A DNA stretch of 64,000 bases from Cunninghamella blakesleeana (GCA_017871115.1 JAFCIZ010000002.1:2687501-2751500), one strand, 5' to 3'; counted from the first letter of the stretch, positions 37,901-53,058 are shown. The notes: generated by a model from the letters alone, not told the origin. Translations and numbers: made by a program.

Positions 37901-38198
37901 AGAGTTGTAAACCCAACGTGTCATATAAAACATAAGTGGGAATAGATTTCTTCATTTTAGGTTGATTAAGAGAAGTTAAAATAGTTTCCACCAAATCAGC
38001 ATCGTTAAACACGTCTTCTTGTAATGAAGGATCTTTTGAAGGAGGAGGAGAAGGAGGACATACCGTTGTCGCTGTTGTTTTAGGTTCTAGAACTTCTTTA
38101 GTAGCGGTATTAACAGTAGGTTTGTTTGTCTTTTCTGGACCAAAACCATTCGTTCTTATATCCAAGATAGTATAATTGTTTACTGGTGAGGACGCCAT
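34990..38198 (-). CDS. EGT1: Ergothioneine biosynthesis protein 1 (methyltransferase + sulfoxide synthase)
   Basis: Exons 38198-37774 and 37483-34990; 972 residues. A fused enzyme that trimethylates histidine to hercynine and then joins it oxidatively to cysteine, on the way to the antioxidant ergothioneine. N-terminal EgtD-type methyltransferase (about residues 70-400): LYDTLGLQLFDQITYLNEYY, LIELGAGSLRKTK, LWLGSSIGN and DLFVIGFDRR. Middle DinB-like domain carries the iron motif HX3HXE as FEHEAMHLET at about residue 652. C-terminal FGE/sulfatase-like domain: GWDNEHPKRSHPV, RPITNGEYWVFW, LRIPTEEEWIHFR, VGDVWEWTST, VLGGSWATHPRI and FSGFRLCRSL. Longer than fission-yeast Egt1 (about 770) because of polar inserts. 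The intron cuts LIELGAG|SLRKTK, inside the SAM loop. Confidence 0.95.
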
Positions 38199-39566
38199 AG
38201 TAATTTGACTTATAAAATGAATAAGCTAGTTTAAATAAAAAAATAAAATAAAGACAATTGTATATTTGTGTTTGAATGTAATATATAATAAAATAATTAT
38301 ATATAATATATAATACTATCTTAAAAAAAAAAAAAAAAGTATGGAAGAAAAAGAGAGAAATTAAAAAAAAAAATTCTGACTTTAAATCGAATTTAATGCT
38401 AAAAAAATTAAGTTGCTGACGACTGATTTTTCCATTACAATCGTCATTTTCCCACGTTTTTTTTTTTTACCATTATTTTGTCTTATTTTTGTTAAACATA
38501 AATGTGCAGAAAACAAAATACACACACACAAATAAATGGCATTTTAGATAATCTAAGATTCTATTATTTATATACATACCTTTTTATATTATTATTTATA
38601 TTATTAAATATTATTTATATATAATATTTATTATTAATATTGTTGTCATATATCAATCAAAATCAAACCGGCATTTATTTTTCAAGTTAAAACCAACAGT
38701 GACTTGCAACTACTATTAGGGATCTATATTTATCCGTTCGTATCAGTAACTATTGTTACGTGAAAGGTGGTAATAATTTACGAACAAATAATGAAGAATA
38801 CCATAAAAAAGAAAAACATAATATATATATTATACAATATTTCCGAATTTAGATGAGGTTTTTTATATTATTATTATTATTATTTTTTAAAAAAAACGGA
38901 TCATTTTATATAAATATATAATGTAAAGATACTTAAAAATATTCGAAAATATAACTACATACGTATATGGATTTTGTATATGGATTTTTACAAATAGAAA
39001 TGCAAAGAGTAATGTTCTTAAAAGGAAATTTGCCTCTTTTTTTTAAGTACATATTTATGAATAAAGAATTTTTTTACATATGTACTTTAAATATAAAAAC
39101 TTTAATATACCTTTTCTTATTTTTATAATTATTGTATTATTTAATACTTAGCTATATATAAATAAGGATTTAATTTAAAATAGGAAAATCATAGTGTACT
39201 ACGTGAGTATCTTTCCACCTTTGAATGAAACTGGAAATGAAATGCATCCGCACTTATTAATTCTGATCAACGATCTTATTGAAATTGGTATTGTATCTAT
39301 TAAGTTTTGATCTATTCTCTGAATATATGTTAAACTATAAATCATATCTATGTATGTGTATTCAGATATTTAGCATATACTCACATTCCCTTGTTGAATT
39401 TAAAATAACTTTATTGCACAATAAATATATCTAAATATATAACTATCAAACTAAAAATGTAAATCTATAAACTATAATAAAATTAGCATATTGAAAATAA
39501 CATAAATATATATTTATCAAAGGAAATATAGAAAAAAGAAAAAAAAATAGTATGTAGAGGGTATTT

Positions 39567-39606
<40 letters not shown>

Positions 39607-39680
39607 GTAATAGTAATAATAATAATAGTAATAGTAATAGTAATAATAATGATAGTAATATATATATATATATATATAAT
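38199..39680. other. Intergenic region upstream of EGT1 with long trinucleotide tract
   Basis: About 1.5 kb. Poly-A/T tracts occur near 38325-38370 and 38460-38470. A short coding-like frame (39179-39310 plus, reading YYVSIFPPLNETGNEMHPH) has no start codon or match I know. The right end is a (TAA/TAG)n tract. No gene is called. Confidence 0.5.
39569..39663. repeat. (TAA)n with TAG interruptions, about 95 bp
   Basis: Long trinucleotide tract of ATA/ATAGT units, passing into (TA)n at 39658-39678, immediately 3' of the Sel1-repeat gene stop codon. The longest microsatellite in the window and likely length-variable. Confidence 0.85.
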
Positions 39681-41507
39681 TTATACTGATACTTTTTTTC
39701 TACCACCAAAAAGAGACATAAACTTCCATTGCTTGTTATTTGATGATGATGATTTTTTATTATTGTCGGGTATCATAGATAATTCAAATTGTTTTTTCTC
39801 TTCCCATTCAATTTCTTTTAATCTTTGCTTCGCAGGATCATATTGGTCATTAGCAGCAATTCGATAATAATCTTTTGCAACAGGTATATTTTGAATCCAA
39901 AGTCCTCCTTCACCAAGATAAAACATTTCACCCAACATATACCTTGCATAATTTTGTGGTGTATCTTGTTGACTTGCAGCCTTTTGATAATATTCGAATG
40001 CTTTCATTAAATCTTTGGGTACACCTAAACCTTGACGATACAAATCTCCTAAACATGATTGACAATACCCTAGCCCGGATGGCCATATATCATCCCCTTT
40101 CAGACACCATTCATGTGCCTGTTCATAATCGGCTTTGATCATCATGCTTTGGATTCCTTCGAAATAAATCCTAGATAATGTTTCAATAGCTAAGGGAAAT
40201 CCTTGTTGCCCTGATTGTGATAACCAAAATATAGATTGTTGTATATCCTTCTTTTGTAATAAAATATCCCCAACAATAAATTGACAATATTTTTCACCAT
40301 TTATTTCAGCTACTTTTCTTGCATATTGATAAGCTTTTTCTATATCTTTCTTTTGTCCATATTCTTGTTCCCCTTCATAATATACTCTAGCTAATTTGGT
40401 TAGAGCATTGATATCAGGTCCAGATAATACTGTGTTGTTATTATTATTGCTGTTGCTATTGCTATTGTTACTGCTGATCGTACCATTGTTGGTATTATTT
40501 ATATCTGATGAAGGGCTATTTGCTAAAAGATTGCTGTTACTATTGTTATTATTATTATTTTTCTTTTTTCTTTTTTTAGTAATCATTTTTTCATACAAAA
40601 TGACACTTTGTTCTATATTATATAAATCAGGATATTGATATTTATCTTCCATCATTGTTGCTAGTTGATAAGTTGCTGCATCATGATCAAGTTCACTGGC
40701 CATTTTAAAATAATCAATAGCTTTACCTATATCTTTATCTAATCCTATCCCTTTAAACGTCATCCATCCAACAAGATAACACATATCCCCTCTTAAAATG
40801 GAATAATGCTTATTATTATTATTAGGTGTCTTTTCATCTAAAGTGTCTGTTGTAGTTGTAGTAGTAAAACTTAATATTGTATCCACTAAATTAAAATATG
40901 ATACACTGCCCTTATCATTATCTATATGATCATTATTGTTGTTATTTTTATTTTGTTGTGAAAGGTTTGTTTCAATTAGCCCGAGACAAGGTATCATAGC
41001 ACTTGATAATTTTCTATCATAAAGACTTTGAGCCCATAAAGCCGCTTCTCTTTTATCTATAATTTTATCCCAAAATTCATCTTTATCTTGAATCACTTGT
41101 CCATTTAATAAAGTACTTAACTTCACTTTAGTTTCAACATCTCCCTAGAATAATAATATTAATAACAATAATCGTTGTTTTGGTTAATTTATTGACAGGA
41201 TAATAACGAATGGACTGATATATATAGCAATTTACTTTGAGTGCTTTAATACGAAGATATTGTAGTGCGTGATTAAATACAGTAGGTTGTTGTTTAACAG
41301 ATGGTAATTGTAGTATTTCTAAAACTATAGTTTTAAAAAGAATAATATATAATAATAATAATAATAATAATTGTAATAATCAATATACAAGTTAAATTTG
41401 ATTTTTTTAAATGTATATAAATAAAAAACAGTTTTATAAAATAAAGTACCTTTATGTGAATGTAGATCTGTAGAGATGCCCTCAAGATATTGATGTAAAG
41501 ATGTCAT
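39681..41507 (-). CDS. Sel1-like (TPR-type) repeat protein, fungal
   Basis: Exons (descending) 41507-41450, 41324-41236, 41144-39681; 536 residues. Sel1 repeats are helical pairs used as scaffolds. At least seven repeats are visible: CYLVGWMTFKGIGLDKDIGKA, YFKMASELDHDAATYQLA, LARVYYEGEQEYGQKKDIEKA, QFIVGDILLQKKDIQQSI, SRIYFEGIQ, CLGDLYRQGLGVPKDLMKA and MLGEMFYLGEGG. Their order resembles the fungal Skt5/Chs4 and related Sel1 proteins, but no prenylation CAAX motif is present (it ends GGRKKVSV). A Lys/Asn/Ser tract (coded about 40425-40590) interrupts the array. Its antisense gives a spurious poly-Leu frame. The specific partner is unknown. Confidence 0.87.
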
Positions 41508-41915
41508 TTAAATATATATATATATATAGAAAAAATAAAATAAAAGTAACACCAAAAAATAGAAATATTAAAAAAGTGAAAGAGAGGAAAGAAAAACAAA
41601 AAAAAAAATATTCATTCAATTTTTTAAATTCAAATTATTATTATTATTTTCAAAAATACGGTACCGCTATTTTTTTATATACAATAAATATTTTCATATT
41701 TTATTTTTTTAGTTATGCTTTTAACTTTTAATTTTTTTTTACGATCCTTTTCTTTTTTTTTTTTACAAAATATTAATATCTAAAGATTAAATTAATTATT
41801 ACTAAGATGCAAATGTTAAATGATGATATATAAGAAATAAAAAAAGTATATAAATATGTGTATATATGAATTATGTATAATGATGAAAATAAAATAAAAT
41901 TATATAAACAATTAA
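41508..41915. other. Intergenic, Sel1 gene to poly(A) polymerase gene
   Basis: About 400 bp, A/T-rich. Contains the Sel1-gene promoter (T/C-rich on its coding strand, 41575-41615) and the 3' end of the poly(A) polymerase gene. No additional gene was seen. Confidence 0.5.
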
Positions 41916-44622
<2,707 letters not shown>

Positions 44623-47600
44623 TAAATATATTTATATTAAACAAAACAAAACAAAGGGAAAAAGAAAAAGGGTAATAATATTTAAAATATTACAATTGTA
44701 TTTGACCAGTGTAATATATAAATATATAAGTGAAAAGAGTATTAATATATATAAAAAGAAAAATGATATATACAAAAAAAAAAAGTTATAAGGAAAGAAA
44801 AAAAGAAAGAAAGAAAAAATAATAACGGAGCCTTTTAATGCCATTTATAAAAAAAATTTTTTCTTTAATTGACTTTGAAATTTTTTAATACTGGCTTCAT
44901 TTTCCTTTTTTATCACCCTCCCCTTAATTTTTATATTAACCTTTCAAACTAACAATGATAATGTTAAAATAGTATTTATTAGATCGAAAATTAATATTTT
45001 TATTAAATCATTCTATTATATCCATTATTATTATTAACATTTTTATTATTATTAACTTTATTTTATATATATATATATATATTTATTATTTTAAAGTTTC
45101 AACCATTGCATAATTATATAATAAAATATAGCTACTTTTTATCACTTCATTTCTATTGGTTATCAATTTTTTGATTCTACTATTGGCTATACTTCATTCT
45201 TTTTCTAAGAATATTAATGTCATAAGAAATTGCCTTATACGGAACAACCCTATATCTAAAATAAAAATGTTTACAATCTTTAAAATAAAAACTATAACTT
45301 ATACTATTAATAAAAATAATTGAAATAATAATAAAAATTAAAAAAATATGATGATGAACCAAAATAATTGCGTGTATAAAAAAACATTAATTACATACAT
45401 AAAAAAATAAGTCTGGTTAAAACTCAATTTTAGGCTAATTTTATTTTGCTTTTGTCTCATTACTTTTCTTTTTTTTTTTTCACCTTCAAAAGCTATGTTT
45501 ATATTTTTATAAAAAAACCCAATAGGGATAAATGTTATATTGAATTAAATAAAATAAAATATACATAAATAGAATATATTCTTCTTTATTTTGTATTTTA
45601 ATATTCATGTTTTTTCAACATTTTTTTAAACAATGTTTTATTTTTGACACTAGCTTTGAAAACAATAACAACAAGAATAATAGTAACCTACCAGTTATGT
45701 ACATACGTGCTTTGCTTCATTTTAATCCAACATAGTGAATTACAATGAATGATAATGTTTATAATAATAATATAAAGCTGTGCAAATAGAATAACATCAT
45801 AAATAAATTCAATCGTCCTTGTACCTTTTTAAGTAATAATTACTCTTACTGGCCAATTCATAAGTGGATTATTGTTTACTTGGGTCAACAGATATATGGC
45901 TATCCTTTTTTATTAATAAAACCCTTGTTACTGGAAATTATACATTATTATAAAGTTGAAAAATATTTGCCATGATGCTAGTGAAATAGTCTTTATATTC
46001 AAGTAAAAAGCAATAACAAGAAAAATCATATTATAACGCGTTTTTTAACTCTATTGTGTATATTTCAAATGCGTTTTTTATAGATAACCTTTATTTGCTA
46101 CTCTTGATTATTATTGGCGTTTCTACAGAGAATGTAGACTATTATTATGATACCGATTATGATATATTCGAGATAATAGAAAGAACTATGATAAAATATA
46201 ATAAGTTATGACAAGAATAATAAATAATGAAATAAAATAAACTATAAATCTAATATGTATATATGTATATATGCATATTCATTTTTCAGTTTAAATATAT
46301 AGATAAATAGACAAGTAGATAAATTTTATTTTTTATTTTTTTCATAAACCTATGGAAAATAGTATTGGGTTTCCTAACAGCCTAAAAGAATAATCGCCTT
46401 TATCGAGTTTTGTTTCAAGCTCAGATGTCTTACTTTTTAACGCTCATCATTTTTCGGATTAATTCTTGCTATTATTTCAGGTATATGGTGATCTAATAGC
46501 TATTTAAAACATTTCAATTAATTGAGAAAATCTGTTGGATTCTTTTATAAAAGCTAGTGATGGTAGCAATGATACTTTATTCTTTCCGGTCATGGTATTT
46601 TGTTCTTTATGGTAGTGATAGACTTTTCATATTTCTAGAAATGCTCTTTTAGTATTCTAGGTAATAATATTCTTTAATGTTCCTAATGGTGATATTTTTA
46701 ATACTCCTGATGGTACTACTCTTAACATTCCATGTGAATGTTTTCTTTTATCATTTCCATTTATTATTCTACTGCTGCTATAATATTAATAATGAATAAA
46801 ATACATTTATTTAATGGCACTCGTTATAGACATGGAATTTATACGTTTTTTCCTACTGAACTTAAGTCCTATAGTAAATATAATTGTGGTCCAATTGGCA
46901 ATTTAGTAAAATAAGTAAATATATAAATAAAAATAAACAATAAAACTAATTGAGTAAACTGAATATATTGATGTCGTTATTATTTCCAAAAAATATAAAA
47001 ATAATAAAAGATCATAGTTCAAATTGTTATGATATCTGTGGGATAAAGTTCTCATAAAGCTATATCTAGATATAATAATAACAGAGATTATTACAACTAC
47101 CAACATATATATAAATAAATATAATATCGTTAATTTAGAACAAGTGCATTATCTCCTTTTTTACTCATTGAAGATATAGAGATTATCTTTTATATTTTAT
47201 CTAAATTGCTAATAATTGATAAGATAATTTTATATGCAAAAAAAAAAAAAAATAGGAAAAGAAAACGTGGAGTAGCATTTATAAAAAAAAAAGAATATTT
47301 ACTAGTAAAAATAATAATAATAATAATAAAAAGGGTTGATCAAATGAAATATTCCTCCAGAATGATAAAAAAAAAAAACCTGCTTTACAAGATTATCAAG
47401 CATTATCAGGACAAGGAAATATTCTGTGGAAAAAATAATATGTAGAAAAATAAAATCAATTATTTATTATTATTATTAAATATATATATATAAATTAACA
47501 TAGAGTAAATGTCATAAATAAAAAAATACTAATTAATATTTTTTATATTATTTTATATTACATAGGAAAGATTAAAAATTATCAAGATAATAAATAGTTA

Positions 47601-47675
47601 TATAATGGATAAAAAGGAATAGGATATAGATTAAATTATAATAGATGGATAGCTATTTAGGAAAAGGAAAAATAA
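44623..47675. other. Large intergenic region with decayed coding-like pieces
   Basis: About 3 kb between two minus-strand genes; the left few hundred bases hold the poly(A) polymerase promoter. A frame without ATG at 45790-45975 (+) reads like protein (YSYWPIHKWIIVYLGQQIYG). A 24-bp tandem repeat lies at 46576-46744. Apparent frames at 46903-47106 and 47206-47445 are low complexity. No intact gene was seen. Confidence 0.5.
46576..46744 (+). repeat. Seven degenerate 24-bp tandem units (octapeptide-coding pattern)
   Basis: Units start at 46576, 46600, 46624, 46648 (25 bp), 46673, 46697 and 46721. The best-preserved pair reads TTTAATGTTCCTAATGGTGATATT and TTTAATACTCCTGATGGTACTACT, shown here only as the recurring pattern TTTAAT-N-TTCCT-NATGGT. 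Translated, units give FNVPNGDI, FNTPDGTT, FVLYGSDR and FSILGNNI. One extra base in unit 4 shifts frame, so the array is not a single open frame now. Confidence 0.6.
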
Positions 47676-49423
47676 TTATTTTGCTTTTTCAATTTCAACT
47701 TCTAAATCGCCTCCGGCGTTGTCTTGTTGATGTACTTCACGAATACGCTCAGAAACTACTCTTTGTTGACCGCTATTAGGGTCTACTGTAACAACTTTAT
47801 CGACATGATAATAAGCCATTTCACCGATTTCAGCAGCGTCTAAACCTTGTAATTCAACTTCAGGGTCTACACGTAAAGATAAACCTGGGATACGGTCCAT
47901 GATCAACAAGATGATTAAAGTAACAATAAAGGACCAAGCAGCACCGGCGGTAGCGTCAGCCAATTGATGAGGTACTTGCATCCAATTATGGTTCATCCAG
48001 CCACCATCGATTTCGGTAGTGCCATCTAAATTAGCAATATAAGATTCAGTAAAAATACCCGTTAAAATGCTACCAACATAACCACCTACACCATGGACAG
48101 CAAATACATCCACAGCATCATCATAGTTAAGCATATCTTTCAAGTGGACAGCAAAGTTACAAGCAACAGCGCCCAAGAAGCCAATAGCAACAGCAGGTCC
48201 TGGACCAACAAAGCCAGATGCAGGGGTAATAGCAACTAATCCAGCTACAGCACCTGAACAAAAGCCAAGAGCAGAAAACTTGCGTTCAATACGATAGTCT
48301 AAAGTCATCCAAGTAATAGCACCTACAGCAGCGGCAAGATTAGTCACAACACAAGCCATGGCAGCTCTTAAATTACCAGAAAGAGCAGATCCACCATTGA
48401 ATCCAAACCAACCAAACCATAAAAGAGCAGTACCCAAGACAACGTTGGACATATTATGAGGTTTGAAATCATGTGCTTGAGTGACACTGCCATGACCTTT
48501 ACGTTTACCCAAAACAATAGCATAAGCCAAACTAGCAAATCCACTAGAAATATGAACAGGTGTACCCCCAGCAAAATCAAGACCTCCTAATTTAACACTC
48601 CATCCATTAGGATTCCAGGTCCAATAAGCAATGAAATCATATACAAGAGTTGACCAAATAAACATGAAAATTACCATTGGTAAAATTCTACCTCTTTCAG
48701 CAGCTGATCCAATAGCAAGGGCTGGTGTAAGTGCTGCAAACATACATTGAACTATAGGTATATATTTATAAAATTAGAAATAAAAGATATAGGTACATGT
48801 ATAAAAAAAAAGGGCGTGAGTGTTATAATTCCATATTAGGTATATATAAAGATAAGGAAAAAAAATATGATAATAAGGAGATGTAATATAAAAATATTTA
48901 GATAAGTGAGAGGAAAAAAATAAATAAAAATAAAAAAACTTACAGATCATAAATACAAGATCAGGAATGGCACTGCTACCAATAGATGGTTCACCTAATA
49001 CACCACGGAAGAATGCATAATCAAGATTACCAATAATAGGAGAAGTTGAGGTTTTACTAAATGTTAGACTATAACCCCATATAAACCACTATTATTATAT
49101 GTAAGTCATCGAGTAATATAAATAAATAAAAAGTGATACATGTTAATAAAAAAAAATCCCGATGAATGTGCATCTTAGTTACTTATATATCCATTTATAA
49201 TATTTATTAATATATTCCATTATATTTTATATACCTGAACTGTGACAACTACTAATGATAATACACAGCACATAATTAATGATAATGCATTTTTAGATCT
49301 TGCCATACCAGAATAAAAATATCCTACACCAGGTATCATCAACCATACTAAAGCTGTTGAAGCTAATACCCAGGATATATCACCTGCTGAGAATTTTGGC
49401 GTTGTACTATCTGGAGTTGACAT
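47676..49423 (-). CDS. Ammonium transporter (AMT/MEP family)
   Basis: Exons (descending) 49423-49235, 49088-48944, 48751-47676; 469 residues. Plasma-membrane channel-like permease for ammonium, with 11 expected membrane helices. Family marks: N-terminal DISWVLASTALVWLMIPGVG, YSGMARSKNALS, AERGRILPMVIFMFIWSTLVYDFIAYWTWNPNGW, the first pore histidine in GGTPVHISSGFASLAYA, FGWFGFNGGSAL, SGAVAGLVAITPASGFV, and the second pore histidine in FAVHGVGGYVGS. A cytosolic tail of about 60 residues (ELQGLDAAEIGEMAYYH onwards) ends in acidic sequence. Whether it is a Mep2-like sensor cannot be read directly. The promoter holds seven GATA-type sites, expected for nitrogen control. Confidence 0.96.
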
Positions 49424-50598
49424 GCTTATATATATATAATTTTTTTTTAATTATTCTAACAAAAGTTTATATAATCAATATATAAATATTATTATAAATA
49501 ATCAACTAAAAAATAAAAATAAAAAATAAAATAAAGATAATTTATAAAATGAAAAGAAGAAGAGAAGAAGAATAAAAATGAATTATCAAATTTATATTTA
49601 TATGAAAAAAATTAGGGAATCTGAAATTTTTAAAAGCCAGTCTTTTTTATCAAAAGATAGATAGGAGAAGCCTGTTATCAATTCCATTTCTGGATTTGGC
49701 GAATTTTTTGGTAAAAGATAAAAAAGTTTATCATTATCAATAAACAAATTAGAGTTTTAACACCTGTTATTTATGAAAGACAATAAAAATAATAAAATAA
49801 TAAAAGAAAGAGATGATCTTTATCTATATATGAAATTTATTTCGATTTTCCTTTTTCAATCATTAATTTTTGCCTATTATAAAAAAAAAACGTATATTAT
49901 GTATAGTGATTTTTTTCTTATTCAGTCATTGGTAATGATTGACCACTAAAATTTTCATTATCATTATAATTATTTAAAGATCACTTTTTTTATTTTTTAA
50001 ACAAATATAAAATGAAATATAGCTTAATATATATAATGATAAGGTTTTTTTTTTTTTTTCGATCAATTTTTTTTTGTCTCATGTTGTATTCCGGGATTCA
50101 CTCTTTTAAACTGACGTGAGGGTAGAGTTATGAAAAAAGACATTTCCTATTTTCCTTTATATATATACATTATAAACAGTTTTTTTTATTTTGGCAAGTG
50201 ATGTTGTACACAAAGTCAAACTACTATCATAAACAACAACAATATCATAAAAAGATAAAAGATAAGAACATGTGATCATCTTTAAAAAAGAAAGTTATTC
50301 CATTGATTCTTTCCGTTTCGTAGATAAACTAAAGAAATAAAAAAAATTTGATTGTATTACTATTATTATCATTTATGCAAGAATAATAATAATAATAATA
50401 TATATATATATATAAAAGGAACTGCTTTTTTAAACGATAATCACTTGTTAAAAAACTACTTGTGCGCCTTCACATTACAAAAAAAAAGGCGGGTTTTAAA
50501 ATCTAATGTTTTTTTTTATTGTTACTGGTGGAAGAAATTTTTTTCGCCTTCTTTCCTTTTTAATTTTGAATTACTTTTTTTTTTTTTTTGGTTCAATA
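49424..50598. promoter_or_regulatory. Divergent promoter region AMT / BRCT gene
   Basis: About 1.2 kb. Holds the GATA cluster (49647-49739), a CRE/ATF-like TGACGTGA at 50112-50119 in a locally GC-richer patch (50085-50130), TA and TAA runs at 50385-50415, and T-rich tracts before the BRCT start. A minus-strand leader of AMT and a plus-strand leader of the BRCT gene must both lie here. Confidence 0.5.
49647..49739. promoter_or_regulatory. Cluster of seven HGATAR (GATA-factor) sites upstream of the ammonium transporter
   Basis: Sites: TTATCA 49647-49652, AGATAG 49655-49660, AGATAG 49659-49664, TTATCA 49675-49680, AGATAA 49716-49721, TTATCA 49728-49733, TTATCA 49734-49739. TTATCA is TGATAA on the other strand. 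They lie about 225-315 bp upstream of the AMT start codon. AreA/Gln3-type GATA factors drive ammonium permease genes in fungi under poor nitrogen. Base composition makes single sites common, but this density is unusual. Confidence 0.6.
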
Positions 50599-53058
50599 AT
50601 GGATCCAAGTCAACAAGCAACTGTTCCGTATGATCCTTTAGATTCTTCACTTACTTCATCATTATCACCAACTTTAGATTATAATAGTTACGATCCATTA
50701 CCTCCCTCATCCACTACCAATCAACCACTACCATCATCACAAAATAATTCTAGTCTTGAATCAGCTGCGCCTCACGACGAACGCGAACATCATTCTTCTT
50801 CTGGTACTTCCGGTCCACAACTTTTAACAGCCACTACTATTTCTACATCGGAAAGATCGCTCGAATCAGATAACAATTCTTCTCTATACTTAATCGAAGA
50901 GGCTGAAGAGCAACACAAAAAATTAATTGACTATGCAGAAAAAAGATTATTTCGAGCCTATAGTTACAATATGGAATTAGATGGAACACGACAATCAGAT
51001 CATACTATCCTTCGCCAATTGAAAAGAAATATTAGTGATTTATCAAATACTCAATCTAAACATATGCGAACTGAAGGCAATGGCTTAATTCCTTTACGTG
51101 GGCTTTTAGACAAAAAGCGTAGATCCCATATTTCAAGGACTATGAAAATGAACATGGAAGGTACATTAAAATACTAATAATAATGATCATATTTATTGTT
51201 CTAAAATAGTAATTAATATATATATATATATATATGAATATACAACTAACCATTATGTATACATATAATATTTTTATAGAATTGAAAAAAGATTTAGCAA
51301 AATCATCGATTAGTCAACCATCAGATACTAGTCAATCTTCAATAGTAAATTCTAAAACAAGTGATTCCTCAGATCTTCCATCCACGGTAAGTACCGTCAG
51401 TTTATCATCTGTAGAAAGTACGCATCAACCTGAATTTAGCAGTAGTTTAGAATCCTTTGATATTAATTCAATTAAACGTTATGATTCATATGAAAACAAT
51501 ACTAGTAGTTGTAGTGGTGATCATAGTTCATTATCTGTAACGTCACAGTCTAATCATCACCATAACAATAACAACAACAACAGTAACAATAATAATAACG
51601 ATGACAATAATAATAATAATAATAATAATGACCAATCACCGTCATTTACCACTACCTTTTCACATCATAACTCTTTGCATACCAACGAATTCAATTCTAT
51701 ACAAAGCACATACCCACATCAAGATGATATGACAATTCAACTACTTCATAGACAAGCCTCACTTCAAGATGAATCACCTATGCATGACTTTGCTAATGAA
51801 ATTTCACAACGGCCTTCTTCTACACCTAACCATGCTACTATAACCAGCTCATTTCCAGAAAATGATCAACTTATCGTTAATGTATTAGATAATGAAACAT
51901 ACAATAATGACTATGATGATGGTCATCACACTAACAATAATAATAATAATAATAGCAATAATGACGATGACTGGGATGAAACTGACGATGAAGATGAAAC
52001 TGAATCTTATTATGCTACTAGATCGCCCACTCATAGGCACCATCAGCAACGATCGCTATCACAACAATCACGACAATCTCAACAAGAACAACTAGAGGAG
52101 CAATCACAAAGACATAGTAGACGTTTAAAAAGAAAAGAATCTTGCTCTTCTATATATTCCACTTCTTCTACGCATGAATCTCGTCAGCGTAGTTCAAGTA
52201 CTCAAAATAAATTTAAGCCTCAAGTTCTCTTTTCTTCAAATATTACGAATGATACAAAGAAAAAGGTATTTCTTTTATTGAAGATATATATATATATATA
52301 TATATTAAACAAATTAAGTAGACTAAACTGTATATTTATTTATTTATTTTTATTTTTATTTTTATTTTTTATTATAGTACACTAGATTCATTAGAAATTC
52401 AGGTGGCAGTATTGTTTACGATTGGGAAAAATGCACGCATCTTATAACAAATGAATTTAGAAACACGATCAATATATTATGTACATACCTTTCAGGAAAG
52501 TTTGTCCTTAGTGAAGAATGGATAAAAGATTCTATATCACAATCCAAATTTCTGGGTAATAAAAGCAATTATATAATTGTAAATATATAGATTATGTATT
52601 CGACGGGATTTATTTAATTATTAAACCATACTCTTCAACCGTTGTTGTTGATTTAATGCATTATTAATATTCTATAGATGAAGAAGATTATTTATTATGC
52701 CAGCAGCCCGAAATCAATTTTTTTAAAAGAAAGAGATTATATTTTACAGATTCTTTCATCAATCATGCAAATAGTATTAAGGAAGCTGATCGCCACCAGT
52801 TAGCTCGTGCATCTAGTGCCAAGGTATAAGTGAATAATATACATAAAATAATAATAATGTATACCTATTGAATTCAATTTAATATATATTATTGGGATAT
52901 TTTAATAGGTCATAAAACAATTACCAGATGATAATGATCGAGAAAATATCATTGTCGTAACAATGAGTACAAATGATGATGATTATCAAGAGTACAATAT
53001 GAAAAATTACTTTGTTTTATCTAAGGATCAGTTTTTAGAAAAATTAAAAAATCAATAA
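50599..53058 (+). CDS. BRCT-domain nuclear protein with long disordered N-terminus
   Basis: Exons 50599-51160, 51280-52265, 52378-52555, 52678-52823, 52909-53058; 673 residues. The first 500 residues are Ser/Asn/Gln-rich with acidic patches (DDDWDETDDEDETES) and a basic stretch (RHSRRLKRKES). The C-terminal 160 residues hold a BRCT domain: PQVLFSSNITNDTKKKY, RNSGGSIVYDWEKCTHLIT, and SGKFVLSEEWIKDS with its conserved Trp, followed by a second, weaker unit with KRLYFTDSFI and FVLSKDQFLEKL. This architecture, with C-terminal tandem BRCTs, fits a DNA-damage scaffold such as the Brc1/Rtt107/MDC1 type. A specific orthologue is not clear. Start ATG 50599 is preceded by a T-rich tract. Confidence 0.82.

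Noticed and set aside
40396..40638. Plus-strand poly-Leu frame
   Set aside because: It is the antisense of the Asn/Ser repeat tract in the Sel1-repeat gene.
47206..47445. Plus-strand Lys/Arg/Ile-rich frame
   Set aside because: Low complexity over poly-A and ATA repeats; no domain.
50506..50598. N-terminal extension of the BRCT protein (MFFFIVTGGRNFF...)
   Set aside because: It would translate the T-rich promoter tract into poly-Phe; ATG at 50599 starts an ordinary sequence.
51892..52095. Plus-strand Met/Ile/Thr-rich frame
   Set aside because: Shadow of the Asn/Asp repeats in the BRCT gene in another frame.
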